Counted from the first letter of the stretch, positions 24,261 through 32,989 are shown. The stretch is 33,160 nucleotides of DNA from a bacterium (GCA_006226965.1 SBGQ01000095.1:1-33160), one strand, 5' to 3'. Notes: generated from the sequence alone by a model not told the origin. Translations and numbers: made by a program.

Positions 24261-26210
24261 TTGCGCTTAGTACTCCATATTGCTTTCGGTTTAATTCTGA
24301 TTGGTGTATATCAGAATACAAGTGCACAAAAACCATTTTATCCACAAGATGCAGATTATTTGTGGCCAACGGATGCGTCGCATTATGCGTCAGCTTCATT
24401 CGGGGAAACACGTTCTGCACATTTCCATGCTGCATTAGATGTGAAGACATGGGGAAGAGTAGGTTATAAATTATACGCAACTCGAGACGGTATACTTTAC
24501 AGAGTCGCCAGAGGGCCATTTGGTTACGGTAACGTTATTTATTTGAAGCATAACGATGGTTCTTTTTCTGTTTATGCACACATGGATAGGTTTACTCCCC
24601 AACTTGATAAACTTGTTGATTCTTTGCGTTGGGGAAAACGAGTTTTTGTGTTTGATGAGAATATGGAAAAGTTCAAAATCCAATACAAGAGAGGTCAGCT
24701 TATAGGATATACGGGAGAATCCGGTGCAGGCCCGCCACATTTACATTTTGAACTACGAACACCAACGGAAAGCCCGTTTAATCCTTTAATTACTTCAATT
24801 TCGATAAAAGATAAAGTTGCACCAAGTTTTTCAGCCTTGGCAATAGAACCAATTGACAAGTTTGCCAAAGTAGAAAATCAAAAAAAAATATTCGTAAAAG
24901 AACCGAGAAGAGTTGGTAAAAATGTTGATTTTGGTACTATTGACGTAGAAGGTCAAGTTGGGTTGGCAGTTGATGTTTTTGATCAGGCGAGCGGAGTTTC
25001 GAATGTTTATGCTGTGTACGAATTAGAATTAAAAGTGGATAACCAACTACTTTTCCACTCGAAAATTGACAGTTTTAGTTATGCGCAATCCAGGCAAATG
25101 TTTCTGGATAGAGTTTATGGGCTTCTAAAATCTCAGAATAAAGGATTCCAACGACTGTACAGGCATGATGGAAATACTCTGCCATTTTATAAAACGGCAA
25201 AGCCAGAAGCGAAGCTGAACTTGAGCGAAGGTATGCATCAGTTCGAAATTACTGCACGTGATTTTTATCAAAACGAGACCAAAGCATATGGCAAATTAAG
25301 AGTAAAACAACCTGACTCATTGCCAGAAATGCTGATAAATAGTGTTGTACTTCCGCCGAAGATGCCGGGTCAATCTTTCCCCGAAAATCTTACAAAATGG
25401 GATTGGCAGAATGATTGGGTGAAACCGAAGGGTGATAGTAAGATGTTATCCGTAAAATTATCTCCGATGGATTTTTTTGATATATCAAGTAAGTATCAAT
25501 TAAATACAAAAGAAGAGCAAGTTGTAGATTTAAAGATCCAAAATAGTGTATTGCTTGAATCAGAAGGAGATAGGACGGTTTTATATAGAATTGAACCGGG
25601 GAAGACCAAAACAATTGTAACTCCGGATCAAATGCTTGAAGTTCAATTTGGTGCAAAAGCCGTGTACGATACCTTGTCTTTGTCGGTAGGATATTACCGA
25701 GATGAGAAAGACGGCGAACTCTATCTATATGTTCTACCTGAACAAGAGCCTTTACAAAGTGGATTTACGGTTTCATTTTTATTACCTGATTCATTTTTGA
25801 AGCCAGAAAAAACAGCTTTTTACCAATATAATTTCAGATACGATAAACTAGACTTTGCGCCTGCAAATACAAAGGGTAAGGTTATTACAGCGAAATTGAG
25901 AGACTTTGGTTTGTATAGAGTTGTTACCGATTCAATTGCTCCGGTTTTATCAAACCCAAAAATTGTAAAAAAATCGGGTGGTAAATGGACGGTACATGTA
26001 GAAGGGACGGATAATTTATCGGGTATAGATTATAATAAATCGCGTTTCTTTGTTAATGATGAAGAAGGGATTTTAGAATTTGACCCCGAGTTAAATCGAA
26101 TTGTGTATTATCATCCAACATTCAGACCCAAAAAGAAAAACAAAATAGAATTAGTGGTCTATGATTTCGAAGGCAATAAAACACAGCAGATATTTTGGCT
26201 TACTAATTAG
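24261..26210 (+). CDS. Exported M23-family peptidase
   Basis: A 649-residue protein starting at a TTG three bases after the preceding stop, with signal peptide MRLVLHIAFGLILIGVYQNTSA. The M23 zinc endopeptidase domain is complete: HAALD at 56-60 provides two ligands (His56, Asp60) and HLHFE at 160-164 provides the remaining His residues, with GYTGESGAGPPHLHF just before. Such enzymes cut peptidoglycan cross-links. The long C-terminal part (about 200-649) is beta-rich, without a family I can name; the segment ITDSIAPVLSNPKI resembles a bacterial Ig-like boundary. It overlaps the GWxTD lipoprotein gene by 50 bases. Confidence 0.9.
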   Translation: MRLVLHIAFGLILIGVYQNTSAQKPFYPQDADYLWPTDASHYASASFGETRSAHFHAALDVKTWGRVGYKLYATRDGILYRVARGPFGYGNVIYLKHNDGSFSVYAHMDRFTPQLDKLVDSLRWGKRVFVFDENMEKFKIQYKRGQLIGYTGESGAGPPHLHFELRTPTESPFNPLITSISIKDKVAPSFSALAIEPIDKFAKVENQKKIFVKEPRRVGKNVDFGTIDVEGQVGLAVDVFDQASGVSNVYAVYELELKVDNQLLFHSKIDSFSYAQSRQMFLDRVYGLLKSQNKGFQRLYRHDGNTLPFYKTAKPEAKLNLSEGMHQFEITARDFYQNETKAYGKLRVKQPDSLPEMLINSVVLPPKMPGQSFPENLTKWDWQNDWVKPKGDSKMLSVKLSPMDFFDISSKYQLNTKEEQVVDLKIQNSVLLESEGDRTVLYRIEPGKTKTIVTPDQMLEVQFGAKAVYDTLSLSVGYYRDEKDGELYLYVLPEQEPLQSGFTVSFLLPDSFLKPEKTAFYQYNFRYDKLDFAPANTKGKVITAKLRDFGLYRVVTDSIAPVLSNPKIVKKSGGKWTVHVEGTDNLSGIDYNKSRFFVNDEEGILEFDPELNRIVYYHPTFRPKKKNKIELVVYDFEGNKTQQIFWLTN

Positions 26211-27591
26211 CCTTTTTGCTTTACTATCGTGTAAAACACAGGACCCGGCTTTAATTGATACCGGTGCCTTAGATTCCTTTATTCCCGGATTGCCAAATTT
26301 TACGATTGGTGCCGTTGGAAAATATGATTCGCCTCAATCACCTGAGCTGGAAATTTTTATATCAATTCCCTATTCATCGCTCATTTTTAACCAACATACC
26401 GATGTAGATTTTGAATCAGAGGTGGATATTATCTTATGGATAAGCTCGACCAGTAAAGGAAGTTCGTTTAACAGACAACTTACAGCTCAGCGTACCATTA
26501 GTGTAAGTAATTATGAGGATACGCAATCACAAAAAGAGTTAAATATCAACCAAGTAGTAGCGCTTAGCCCCGGTGCATATACAATAAACGCTGTTGTTGA
26601 AGATAGAAAAACGGGTAAAAGAGCCACACGCACGTTAGACGCAGTTATCCCAGACCCTAACATTGCTTTAATTACAACCGGAAATTGGCAGCTTTACGGT
26701 AAGAAAAATGGTGGTGAAGTTCATGAGCCAATTCTTACATACCATATTGGTAAGGATGTGAAAGACCTAAAAGCACAGATGCAAATGCGAGTTCAGGATG
26801 GCTTTGATGTGTCAAAATTACATGTGCATTTGCTTGAATTTGTAGCGGATACCTTACCTGCTCGGGTTCCGCACTTTATAAATCATATGCGCTCAACTGT
26901 TGAGTTTAAGGGGATTGATTATATAAAAGCAGATACCATTGAAGTGGAGTTTTCGATAAGTCGCGAATCCTTAAATGCAATTCAGATTAATGTGGATTTA
27001 CCGGATTTATCAATTGGTATTTATAGAATTGTAGCGGAAGGAATGGATTCTTTGAAACAATCTATACCCTATAAAGCAAGAGATTTTTCCATAAAACGCG
27101 CTTTCTTTCCAAAAGTGAATCATATAAATGATTTGATAGAATCGTTGGTTTATATAGCAACCAAACAGGAATTGGATACGTTGAAATCGGCGGAATCCAT
27201 TGAGGCATCAAAAAAAATATTTGAGAGTTTTTGGTTGAATCTACTTCCGAATAAAGTGCAGGCTAATTCGTTAATGAGCGCGTATTTCACTCGTGTTGAA
27301 GATGCAAATATGATGTTTTCTTCGTACAAAGAAGGTTGGAAAACTGACATGGGTATGATTTATATCATGTACGGTGTTCCTCTTGCAATTGAACCCAATA
27401 TGGATGGCGTTGTTTGGTCGTACTCGAGAAGCAGTTCGGAACCTTGGCTAATTTTCAACTTTAGAAAGGTAGAAACCACACAGCCAAACTCACCATTTGT
27501 TCAGTATATTTTGGAGAGAAATATAAATTATGAAATCAGTTTTGAGAAAAAATTGGCAGATTGGCGTACCGGAAAAATTTTAGAGTACTAA
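26161..27591 (+). CDS. GWxTD-domain lipoprotein
   Basis: A 476-residue protein with a lipoprotein signal ending FALLSC. The C-terminal domain includes FESFWLNLLP (about 357-366) and EGWKTDMGMIYIMYGVP (about 391-407), the motif that gives the GWxTD family its name. Members are restricted largely to Bacteroidota and relatives, and their role is unknown. The first half is beta-rich. The ATG at 26161 lies inside the M23 gene in another frame (50-base overlap); starting later would remove most of the signal peptide. The overlap and order argue for a shared envelope function with the M23 peptidase, by position only. Confidence 0.88.
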   Translation: MISKAIKHSRYFGLLISLFALLSCKTQDPALIDTGALDSFIPGLPNFTIGAVGKYDSPQSPELEIFISIPYSSLIFNQHTDVDFESEVDIILWISSTSKGSSFNRQLTAQRTISVSNYEDTQSQKELNINQVVALSPGAYTINAVVEDRKTGKRATRTLDAVIPDPNIALITTGNWQLYGKKNGGEVHEPILTYHIGKDVKDLKAQMQMRVQDGFDVSKLHVHLLEFVADTLPARVPHFINHMRSTVEFKGIDYIKADTIEVEFSISRESLNAIQINVDLPDLSIGIYRIVAEGMDSLKQSIPYKARDFSIKRAFFPKVNHINDLIESLVYIATKQELDTLKSAESIEASKKIFESFWLNLLPNKVQANSLMSAYFTRVEDANMMFSSYKEGWKTDMGMIYIMYGVPLAIEPNMDGVVWSYSRSSSEPWLIFNFRKVETTQPNSPFVQYILERNINYEISFEKKLADWRTGKILEY

Positions 27592-27917
27592 ACAAGTAAC
27601 CTATGAATACGCGAATCATTTTAACCCAAAAAATAAATAATCTGACTTGTAACATTGATAAACAAAAAAGGCCTAATCATTTATGAAAAGACCTATTTTG
27701 TTTGATTTATGATTTGTGGGGATGTAATAAAAACTCAATTTGTTTTCTTGAATCAACCACAAAACTTCAATTTATTGAGATGATATAATTGTTTATGATT
27801 CACGCAGAATTGAAGTTATCCGTATTACTAAAACACTATTTGGCTAATGCGTATCAATGCAATGATTTTTCATTATATCCAAATATTACCTTACACCTTA
27901 CACCTTACACCTTACAC
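27592..27917. other. 326-base gap between convergent genes
   Basis: The gap lies between the GWxTD gene and the convergent ridA gene. It contains a weak terminator-like hairpin (27664-27699), a perfect 10-base inverted repeat with a 35-base spacer (27763-27817) and a heptamer array (27888-27919). No credible gene or RNA was recognised. Confidence 0.7.
27664..27704 (+). terminator. Weak terminator-like hairpin after the GWxTD gene
   Basis: AAAAAAGGCCT (27664-27674) can pair with AGACCTATTTT (27689-27699) with two mismatches and a 14-base loop, followed by GTTTGATTT. The fold is imperfect, so the call is tentative. Confidence 0.3.
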
Positions 27918-27919
27918 CT
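27888..27919. repeat. Heptanucleotide tandem array, ACCTTAC x 4 plus ACCT
   Basis: Four perfect copies of ACCTTAC and a partial fifth reach the stop codon of ridA (27918-27920), so the array forms the 3' flank of that minus-strand gene. In another register the unit is CACCTTA. Confidence 0.97.
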
Positions 27920-28298
27920 ATATATAAGCTATACAACCGATTTCAACGAGTGAGTTTTTTGGTAAGGTTTTAACTGCTACTGTTTCACGAGCAGGTGGAT
28001 TAACAGGGAAATGTCTTCCATAAATTTCATTTACCGTAGCAAAATCGCCCATATCAGCTAAGAAAATGGTGCATTTAATAACTTTTGAAAACGATGAACC
28101 GGCTTCCGTTAAAACTGCTTCTAGGTTTTTCATTACCTGTTCAGCTTGTTCTGAAACAGTTGTACCTGCGAACTCACCTGTTTGTGGGTTTAATCCTATC
28201 TGACCAGAACAATAAACGATTCCATTGTAAACAACAGCTTGAGAATAAGGTCCTAATGCTTTTGGAGCATTATCTGAGTGAATAATTTGTGCCGACAT
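27918..28298 (-). CDS. ridA: RidA-family reactive-intermediate deaminase
   Basis: A 126-residue RidA/YjgF/UK114 protein that hydrolyses reactive enamine/imine intermediates released by PLP enzymes such as threonine dehydratase. Typical features are APKALGPYSQAVVYNG (about 11-26), VYCSGQIGLNPQTGE (about 28-42), VIKCTIFLADMGDF and the signature PPARETVAVKTLP (about 100-112), with the Arg that binds the substrate carboxylate. The length is normal. It starts inside the end of the alpha/beta hydrolase gene (29-base overlap), so the two form an operon. A PLP-dependent gamma-synthase-like gene lies 3.5 kb away; that may be coincidence. Confidence 0.95.
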   Translation of the reverse strand: MSAQIIHSDNAPKALGPYSQAVVYNGIVYCSGQIGLNPQTGEFAGTTVSEQAEQVMKNLEAVLTEAGSSFSKVIKCTIFLADMGDFATVNEIYGRHFPVNPPARETVAVKTLPKNSLVEIGCIAYI

Positions 28299-29100
28299 AT
28301 TGATAGTCTTTCATTGGTTTATTTGATTGTTGTTGTAAAAAATCGGTGCATATCGAATAGAATAAATTTGGGTGCTCCGTCATTGGCGCATGGCCACATT
28401 TTTCAATCCATTTTAAAGTAGAATCGGGTAGTAACTGGTGAAATAAGTGTGCTGTTTCCGGCGGTGTAATGGCATCATCTTTACCCCAAAGTAAAAGTAC
28501 TGGGCAAGAAATGGATGGCAACACAGAATCTAAGCGTGTTTGTTTGGATGTTCTGGCTATTCTGAGTAATCGAATCAGTTTTGTTGAGGTACCCAATACA
28601 TCCATTATCTCGTCAATATAAGACGGAGCCAAGGTGTGGGCATAAAAAACTTCAGCGGTACGTTCTTCAATATAAGAACGAGAATGTCTTTTTGGTTTTG
28701 TGATGCCGAATGATTGCTCGCCAAGACCAGCACTTCCAGTAAGAATGAGACGGTCAACTTTTTGAGGGTGTGCATAAAAAAATTGAATAGCAAGTTGTCC
28801 GCCCAATGAATTTCCAATGATATGTACAGGATGGTTAACAACTATATCGTCCAAAAATTGATTTGCCGCTCTTATCAAATCACTAAAAGATTGAAACCCG
28901 GGTTTATCAAAAATGGGGAACAATGGAAGTAAAACTCTGAACTGTTTACTAAAGAGCTGAATTACATCATCAAAATTGCTTAAACCGCCAAACAAGCCAT
29001 GGAAGATAAGCAACGTGCCTTTTGACTCGAATGGCTCGCCGGAATCGAAATAATGAATATTATTTTTAGTAGTAAATAGTGATTCTGAGTACAAGAACAT
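28270..29100 (-). CDS. Alpha/beta-hydrolase fold protein
   Basis: A 276-residue cytoplasmic hydrolase without a signal peptide. LLIFHGLFGGLSNFD (about 30-44) gives the oxyanion-hole HG motif, GNSLGGQ (96-102) the nucleophile Ser98, LLWGKDDAITP (203-213) the acid and CGHAPMTEHP (235-244) the catalytic His237. The sequence is closest in style to small esterase/hydrolase proteins of the MhpC type, but the substrate cannot be read. It is the upstream gene of a pair with ridA and overlaps it by 29 bases. The promoter would lie in the 172-base gap shared with the divergent TPR lipoprotein gene. Confidence 0.9.
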   Translation of the reverse strand: MFLYSESLFTTKNNIHYFDSGEPFESKGTLLIFHGLFGGLSNFDDVIQLFSKQFRVLLPLFPIFDKPGFQSFSDLIRAANQFLDDIVVNHPVHIIGNSLGGQLAIQFFYAHPQKVDRLILTGSAGLGEQSFGITKPKRHSRSYIEERTAEVFYAHTLAPSYIDEIMDVLGTSTKLIRLLRIARTSKQTRLDSVLPSISCPVLLLWGKDDAITPPETAHLFHQLLPDSTLKWIEKCGHAPMTEHPNLFYSICTDFLQQQSNKPMKDYQYVGTNYSLR

Positions 29101-29203
29101 GATATAAAAATAGGCAATTTGATAGCACTTATTGGCTGAATAGTTTCAGTTTAGTACGTAGCAAGCGCTTTTATTATAGAGAAGTATAAATGTTGAGCAA
29201 ATA

Positions 29204-29234
29204 TTGAAGGTTAGCTGAGTCTTGCATACCTTTA
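29204..29234 (+). promoter_or_regulatory. Putative promoter of the tandem lipoprotein genes
   Basis: TTGA at 29204-29207 and TACCTTTA at 29227-29234 are spaced by 19 bases, matching the Bacteroidota TTG / TAnnTTTG form with one mismatch in the last base. The ATG at 29273 follows about 33 bases after the likely start site. Confidence 0.4.
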
Positions 29235-29272
29235 ACAGTCAAAATTAACTTAAAATTGTCGTCATACTTATT

Positions 29273-30583
29273 ATGAAAACATTGTTATCTAAAAGTGGGA
29301 TTCTTTTAGCAATTGTTCTTTTCGTTTCAGCTTGTGTTGGAAGCGACCCTGATGTGGAACAAGCTAAACTCGAATTGAAAAATGGAGAATATGCAAAAGC
29401 TATTGAGTCTTTGGATAAAGCCATTGAAACCAATAAAGCTAATGTTCAGGCTCATTCACTAAAAGGAAACGTATTATCTGAGCAAGCAAAATCAATTGCA
29501 AACCCAGAAGAACGTATGCAAATATATGAGCAAATGGTTGCTTCATTTGAAACAGCTAAATCTATTTATGATACTACAAACCAAAAACCGCAATCAGAAT
29601 TAATAAATTTGCAACTCTCAAATATGTGGGCAAATGAGCATAACTCTGGTGTTAAACTGGTTGCAATTGAAGGTACTCCTACTCCTGATGCGTTAAAAAA
29701 AGCAGAGGGACATTTACACAACGCTACTGTAATTCAACCGGATAGTATTATTTCATATGAAATTTTAGCGGAAGTGTATTACATGGATAATAACTTACCC
29801 AAAGCTATCGAATACATGAATAAAAGTATTGATAAGCAAGAAAAGCCGGAAGTAAACCGCTTTCTACGTTTGGCCGCATTTTATGATGCTTCCGGTAACC
29901 CAGAAGGTGTTATTGAGTTGTTAAATAGAGCAAAAGGAGTTCATCCTGAGAGCATTGAAATTACACAAAGCTTAGCTAATGCCTATTTACAAAAAGGCGA
30001 TACCGACAATGCGTTGGCTACTGTAAAAACATTAATTGATGCAGAGCCTGAAAATGCGCAGTATCGTTTAGTATATGGCACACAGATTTATACAACAACG
30101 GAAACCATAACAACCGAGCTTGAGTCTAATTTTGAATTGATATCTGTTTTGAAAAAAGATATCAAAGCCACAAAAGACAAAAAGAAAGCCGCAGCATTAA
30201 AAGCTGAGTTAGATAGCTTGAATACAGTTGACAGTAATTTAAAAACAAAAATTGATGAGTTAACTGATGAAGCATTATTGCATTTAAATAAAGTAATTGA
30301 GTTAAGAGCTGACGATGCAACTGCCAATTATACAATTGGTGTAATTTTGCAAAACAAAGCTGCCGGTATTTTTAAAGAAAGAGATAACACAGATGACAAT
30401 AAAAAAGCTTCTGAGTTAGACACAAAAGCAAAAGAAACTTTAAAAATGGCCCTGCCATATTATGAAAAAGCAACTGAGATTAAACCAGATGAGAAAGATT
30501 ACTGGATGACATTGTTCCGCGTTTATACTACTTTAGGTATGACCGACAAAGCTCAGGTTGCAATGGAAAAAGCAGGTATTTAA
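29273..30583 (+). CDS. TPR-repeat lipoprotein (first tandem paralogue)
   Basis: A 436-residue protein with a lipoprotein signal ending LFVSAC (Cys21). TPR-like helical repeats run through most of the chain: AKLELKNGEYAKAIESLDKA (about 31-50), YYMDNNLPKAIEYMNKSI near 165-182, GVIELLNRAKGVHPES and LANAYLQKGDTDNALATVKT near 225-255, and a last one before the C-terminus. A charged coiled coil with KDIKATKDKKKAAALKAELD lies near 290-310. TPRs form protein-binding scaffolds. Residues 60-125 (EQAKSIANPEERMQIYEQM onward) align with the next gene, showing an ancient tandem duplication. The function is not recognised. Confidence 0.88.
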   Translation: MKTLLSKSGILLAIVLFVSACVGSDPDVEQAKLELKNGEYAKAIESLDKAIETNKANVQAHSLKGNVLSEQAKSIANPEERMQIYEQMVASFETAKSIYDTTNQKPQSELINLQLSNMWANEHNSGVKLVAIEGTPTPDALKKAEGHLHNATVIQPDSIISYEILAEVYYMDNNLPKAIEYMNKSIDKQEKPEVNRFLRLAAFYDASGNPEGVIELLNRAKGVHPESIEITQSLANAYLQKGDTDNALATVKTLIDAEPENAQYRLVYGTQIYTTTETITTELESNFELISVLKKDIKATKDKKKAAALKAELDSLNTVDSNLKTKIDELTDEALLHLNKVIELRADDATANYTIGVILQNKAAGIFKERDNTDDNKKASELDTKAKETLKMALPYYEKATEIKPDEKDYWMTLFRVYTTLGMTDKAQVAMEKAGI

Positions 30584-30597
30584 TTCAAGCAATTTAT

Positions 30598-31827
30598 ATG
30601 CTCATTAATACATTCACCCGAGTAGCGGCTTTGTTCGCTCTCGGGTTTTTTATTTCTTGTAGTACGCCAAAAGAATATCAAGCAATTGCCGATGCTATAA
30701 ACGCTGGCCAATTGGATAATGCTATTCGTTTAGCGGATGAGACAATCGCAAAACAGCCTAAAAAAACGGATACGTATTTTTATCATGCTTTTGCATTAAA
30801 TGAGAAAGCCAGAAAAACAGTAAATGCATACGATAGATTCCCAATTTATCAGAGTATGATGAAATCGCTGGCTGAAGCAGAAGCAAGATGGCAAAAGGAA
30901 AAACGCTCATCAAAAATTAGACAGTTGCACGAGTTGCAATACGAAGCGTGGACGAGAGAGTATAACGAAGCTATTCGATTAGTTGCCGCTAACAGAAATA
31001 AAGAACTAGATGATTGGTTGGCTGTTTATGAAACCACTGAAAATGCTCAACTTATCATTAAAGATTCATTAAGCATTATTCCGCCACAGATAGAAGCGCT
31101 TGCTGCAATGGAAGATTGGAGAGGATTAGATTCTGTAATGGTAATTTATGAGCCTGTTTTAGGAAAAAAAGATTGGTTTGAAATTAGAAATATTCAAAAG
31201 GCAGTACGAAACGGAAATATCGATAAAGCACAAGCACTTTTAGATAAATCACCCAATTTGAAAACACCTAATGATTTTGTTGCAATCGTGTTAAATGAGC
31301 AGGTTGATTTGCCGACATTGATAAACAGTTTAGCCGAGTTTTCGGGTAAAGGAAAACCTTCGCGAGGATTTTATTTGTTAACAGCTCATGTGTTATGGGA
31401 GAGTATCGTTGCACAAACGGAATCTGATACTACCGTTTTGAAGAAGTTTTATACTTCATTTAGTATAAATCAAGACCAATGGGAGATAGATTCAACTGAT
31501 GTGTTAAGAAAGGCTAGTATTATAGATAAATCCGTAAGCTCAATAGATGCAAGTAATATGGATCAATATCTGACACATACAAAAGCCATTTTATTCACGA
31601 ATATCGCATCAAAATTAATCGAAGACGAAAAAAAATTGGGTTTGATGGATAATCAGGTTTCTGATGACGCATACTATTTTTTAAAGAAAGCCGCTCCAGA
31701 GTGGACGCTGTTAATTTATCAGTTTAAAGTAAGTCAAGTTGAGTCTGCTTACACCTTAATTCAGATTTACGATTGGATGGATGAAACCTATCGCAGAGAT
31801 GAGCTCAAAAAAGAATTTAATTTTTAG
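30598..31827 (+). CDS. Lipoprotein paralogous to the preceding TPR lipoprotein
   Basis: A 409-residue protein with lipoprotein signal MLINTFTRVAALFALGFFIS and Cys21. After it, IADAINAGQLDNAIRLADET is TPR-like, and EKARKTVNAYDRFPIYQSMM plus AWTREYNEAIRLV match the corresponding parts of the upstream gene (EQAKSIANPEERMQIYEQM; MWANEHNSGVKLV). The rest is helical but more divergent and lacks clear repeats. The ORF begins 14 bases after the previous stop. Codons 7-19 coincide with a terminator-shaped hairpin (see 30616-30655). No later start would keep the signal peptide. It is followed 16 bases later by the gamma-synthase-like gene. Function unknown. Confidence 0.85.
   Translation: MLINTFTRVAALFALGFFISCSTPKEYQAIADAINAGQLDNAIRLADETIAKQPKKTDTYFYHAFALNEKARKTVNAYDRFPIYQSMMKSLAEAEARWQKEKRSSKIRQLHELQYEAWTREYNEAIRLVAANRNKELDDWLAVYETTENAQLIIKDSLSIIPPQIEALAAMEDWRGLDSVMVIYEPVLGKKDWFEIRNIQKAVRNGNIDKAQALLDKSPNLKTPNDFVAIVLNEQVDLPTLINSLAEFSGKGKPSRGFYLLTAHVLWESIVAQTESDTTVLKKFYTSFSINQDQWEIDSTDVLRKASIIDKSVSSIDASNMDQYLTHTKAILFTNIASKLIEDEKKLGLMDNQVSDDAYYFLKKAAPEWTLLIYQFKVSQVESAYTLIQIYDWMDETYRRDELKKEFNF
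30616..30655 (+). terminator. Intrinsic terminator-like hairpin inside signal-peptide codons
   Basis: ACCCGAG (30616-30622) pairs with CTCGGGT (30640-30646), and AGCG (30624-30627) pairs with CGCT (30636-30639), with one bulged T and an eight-base loop; TTTTTT follows the last G. This is a textbook intrinsic terminator, yet it lies within the first 20 codons of 30598-31827, 32 bases after the stop of the upstream gene. Confidence 0.75.
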
Positions 31828-31843
31828 AAAAAGGTTTATAGAA

Positions 31844-32989
31844 ATGAAATTTAATACCAAAACCATTCATGCCGGTCAGCATGCTGAAGAAACGAGCGGT
31901 GCTGTTATGCCTCCGATTTTTCAAACATCAACATATGCTCAGTCTTCGCCTGGAGTTCATAAGGGACACGAATATGCTCGTGTGACCAACCCAACTCGAC
32001 ATGCACTAGAAGCCTTATTGGCAGGTTTGGAAAATGCAGAACATTGTGCGGCTTTTGGCAGTGGATGCGGTGCAATGGATGCAGTTATGAAAACTTTACG
32101 CCCGAATGATCACGTAATTGCATCAAATGATTTATATGGCGGTTCATATCGTTTATTCACTAAAGTGTTTGAGCCATTTGGTATTCAGTACAGTTTTGTA
32201 GATATGACCGACTTAAACGAAGTTGAAAAAGCAGTAAAATCCAACACAAAACTTATTTGGATAGAAACACCAACCAATCCATTGTTATCTGTTGTTGATA
32301 TAAAAGGCGTTGTTTCAATTGCCAAGAAATCCAGGATTTTTACCATTGTTGATAACACATTTGCATCACCTTACTTACAGCGTCCTTTAGAACTCGGTGT
32401 TGATGCTGTAGTGCATTCAACAACCAAATACATTGGCGGACACAGTGATGTTGTTGGTGGAGCTGTTCTGAGTAATAACGCTGCATTTATGGATGACATT
32501 CGTTTTCAAGTAAAAACGAGCGGAGCTATTCCCGGACCAATGGATTGTTATTTATTACTTCGAGGTGTTAAAACCTTAGCATTACGTGTGCAAAGAAGCT
32601 GTGAAAATGCCCATAAAATTGTAGAGTTTTTAGTGAATCACCCAAAAGTTGGTCATGTAAATTATCCGGGTCTTAAAAATCATAAAGGCCACGAAATTGC
32701 AAAAGCTCAAATGGATGATTTTGGTGCAATGATTTCGTTTACATTGAAAAATGATTCCATTGAACATGCGTTCACATTTATGAGCAATACACATCTGTTT
32801 ACACTCGCAGAGAGTTTGGGCGGAGTCGAATCTCTAATTTCACATCCGGCTTCTATGACTCATGCTTCCATTCCAAAAGAAATTCGAGAAGCTGCAGGAT
32901 TAAAAGATTCCTTAATTCGTTTGAGTGTAGGAATTGAAGATGCCAATGATTTAATCGAAGATTTGGAAAAAGCGTTTAAAAAGGTGTAA
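31844..32989 (+). CDS. Cystathionine gamma-synthase/lyase-type PLP enzyme
   Basis: A 381-residue Cys/Met-metabolism PLP enzyme of the transsulfuration family. MKFNTKTIHAGQ is the usual start; GHEYARVTNPTRHALE (41-56) is the N-terminal active-site segment contributed to the neighbouring subunit. SGCGAMDAVM (73-82) binds the PLP phosphate, and HSTTKYIGGHSDVVGG (191-206) carries the PLP Lys195. AESLGGVESLISHPASMTH near 325-343 is the conserved C-terminal substrate-binding motif. Synthase (cystathionine from O-acyl-homoserine), lyase and methionine gamma-lyase cannot be separated by eye, so no symbol is given. The frame is open to 31781, but the ATG at 31844 fits the family start and avoids overlapping the lipoprotein gene. 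Confidence 0.92.
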   Translation: MKFNTKTIHAGQHAEETSGAVMPPIFQTSTYAQSSPGVHKGHEYARVTNPTRHALEALLAGLENAEHCAAFGSGCGAMDAVMKTLRPNDHVIASNDLYGGSYRLFTKVFEPFGIQYSFVDMTDLNEVEKAVKSNTKLIWIETPTNPLLSVVDIKGVVSIAKKSRIFTIVDNTFASPYLQRPLELGVDAVVHSTTKYIGGHSDVVGGAVLSNNAAFMDDIRFQVKTSGAIPGPMDCYLLLRGVKTLALRVQRSCENAHKIVEFLVNHPKVGHVNYPGLKNHKGHEIAKAQMDDFGAMISFTLKNDSIEHAFTFMSNTHLFTLAESLGGVESLISHPASMTHASIPKEIREAAGLKDSLIRLSVGIEDANDLIEDLEKAFKKV

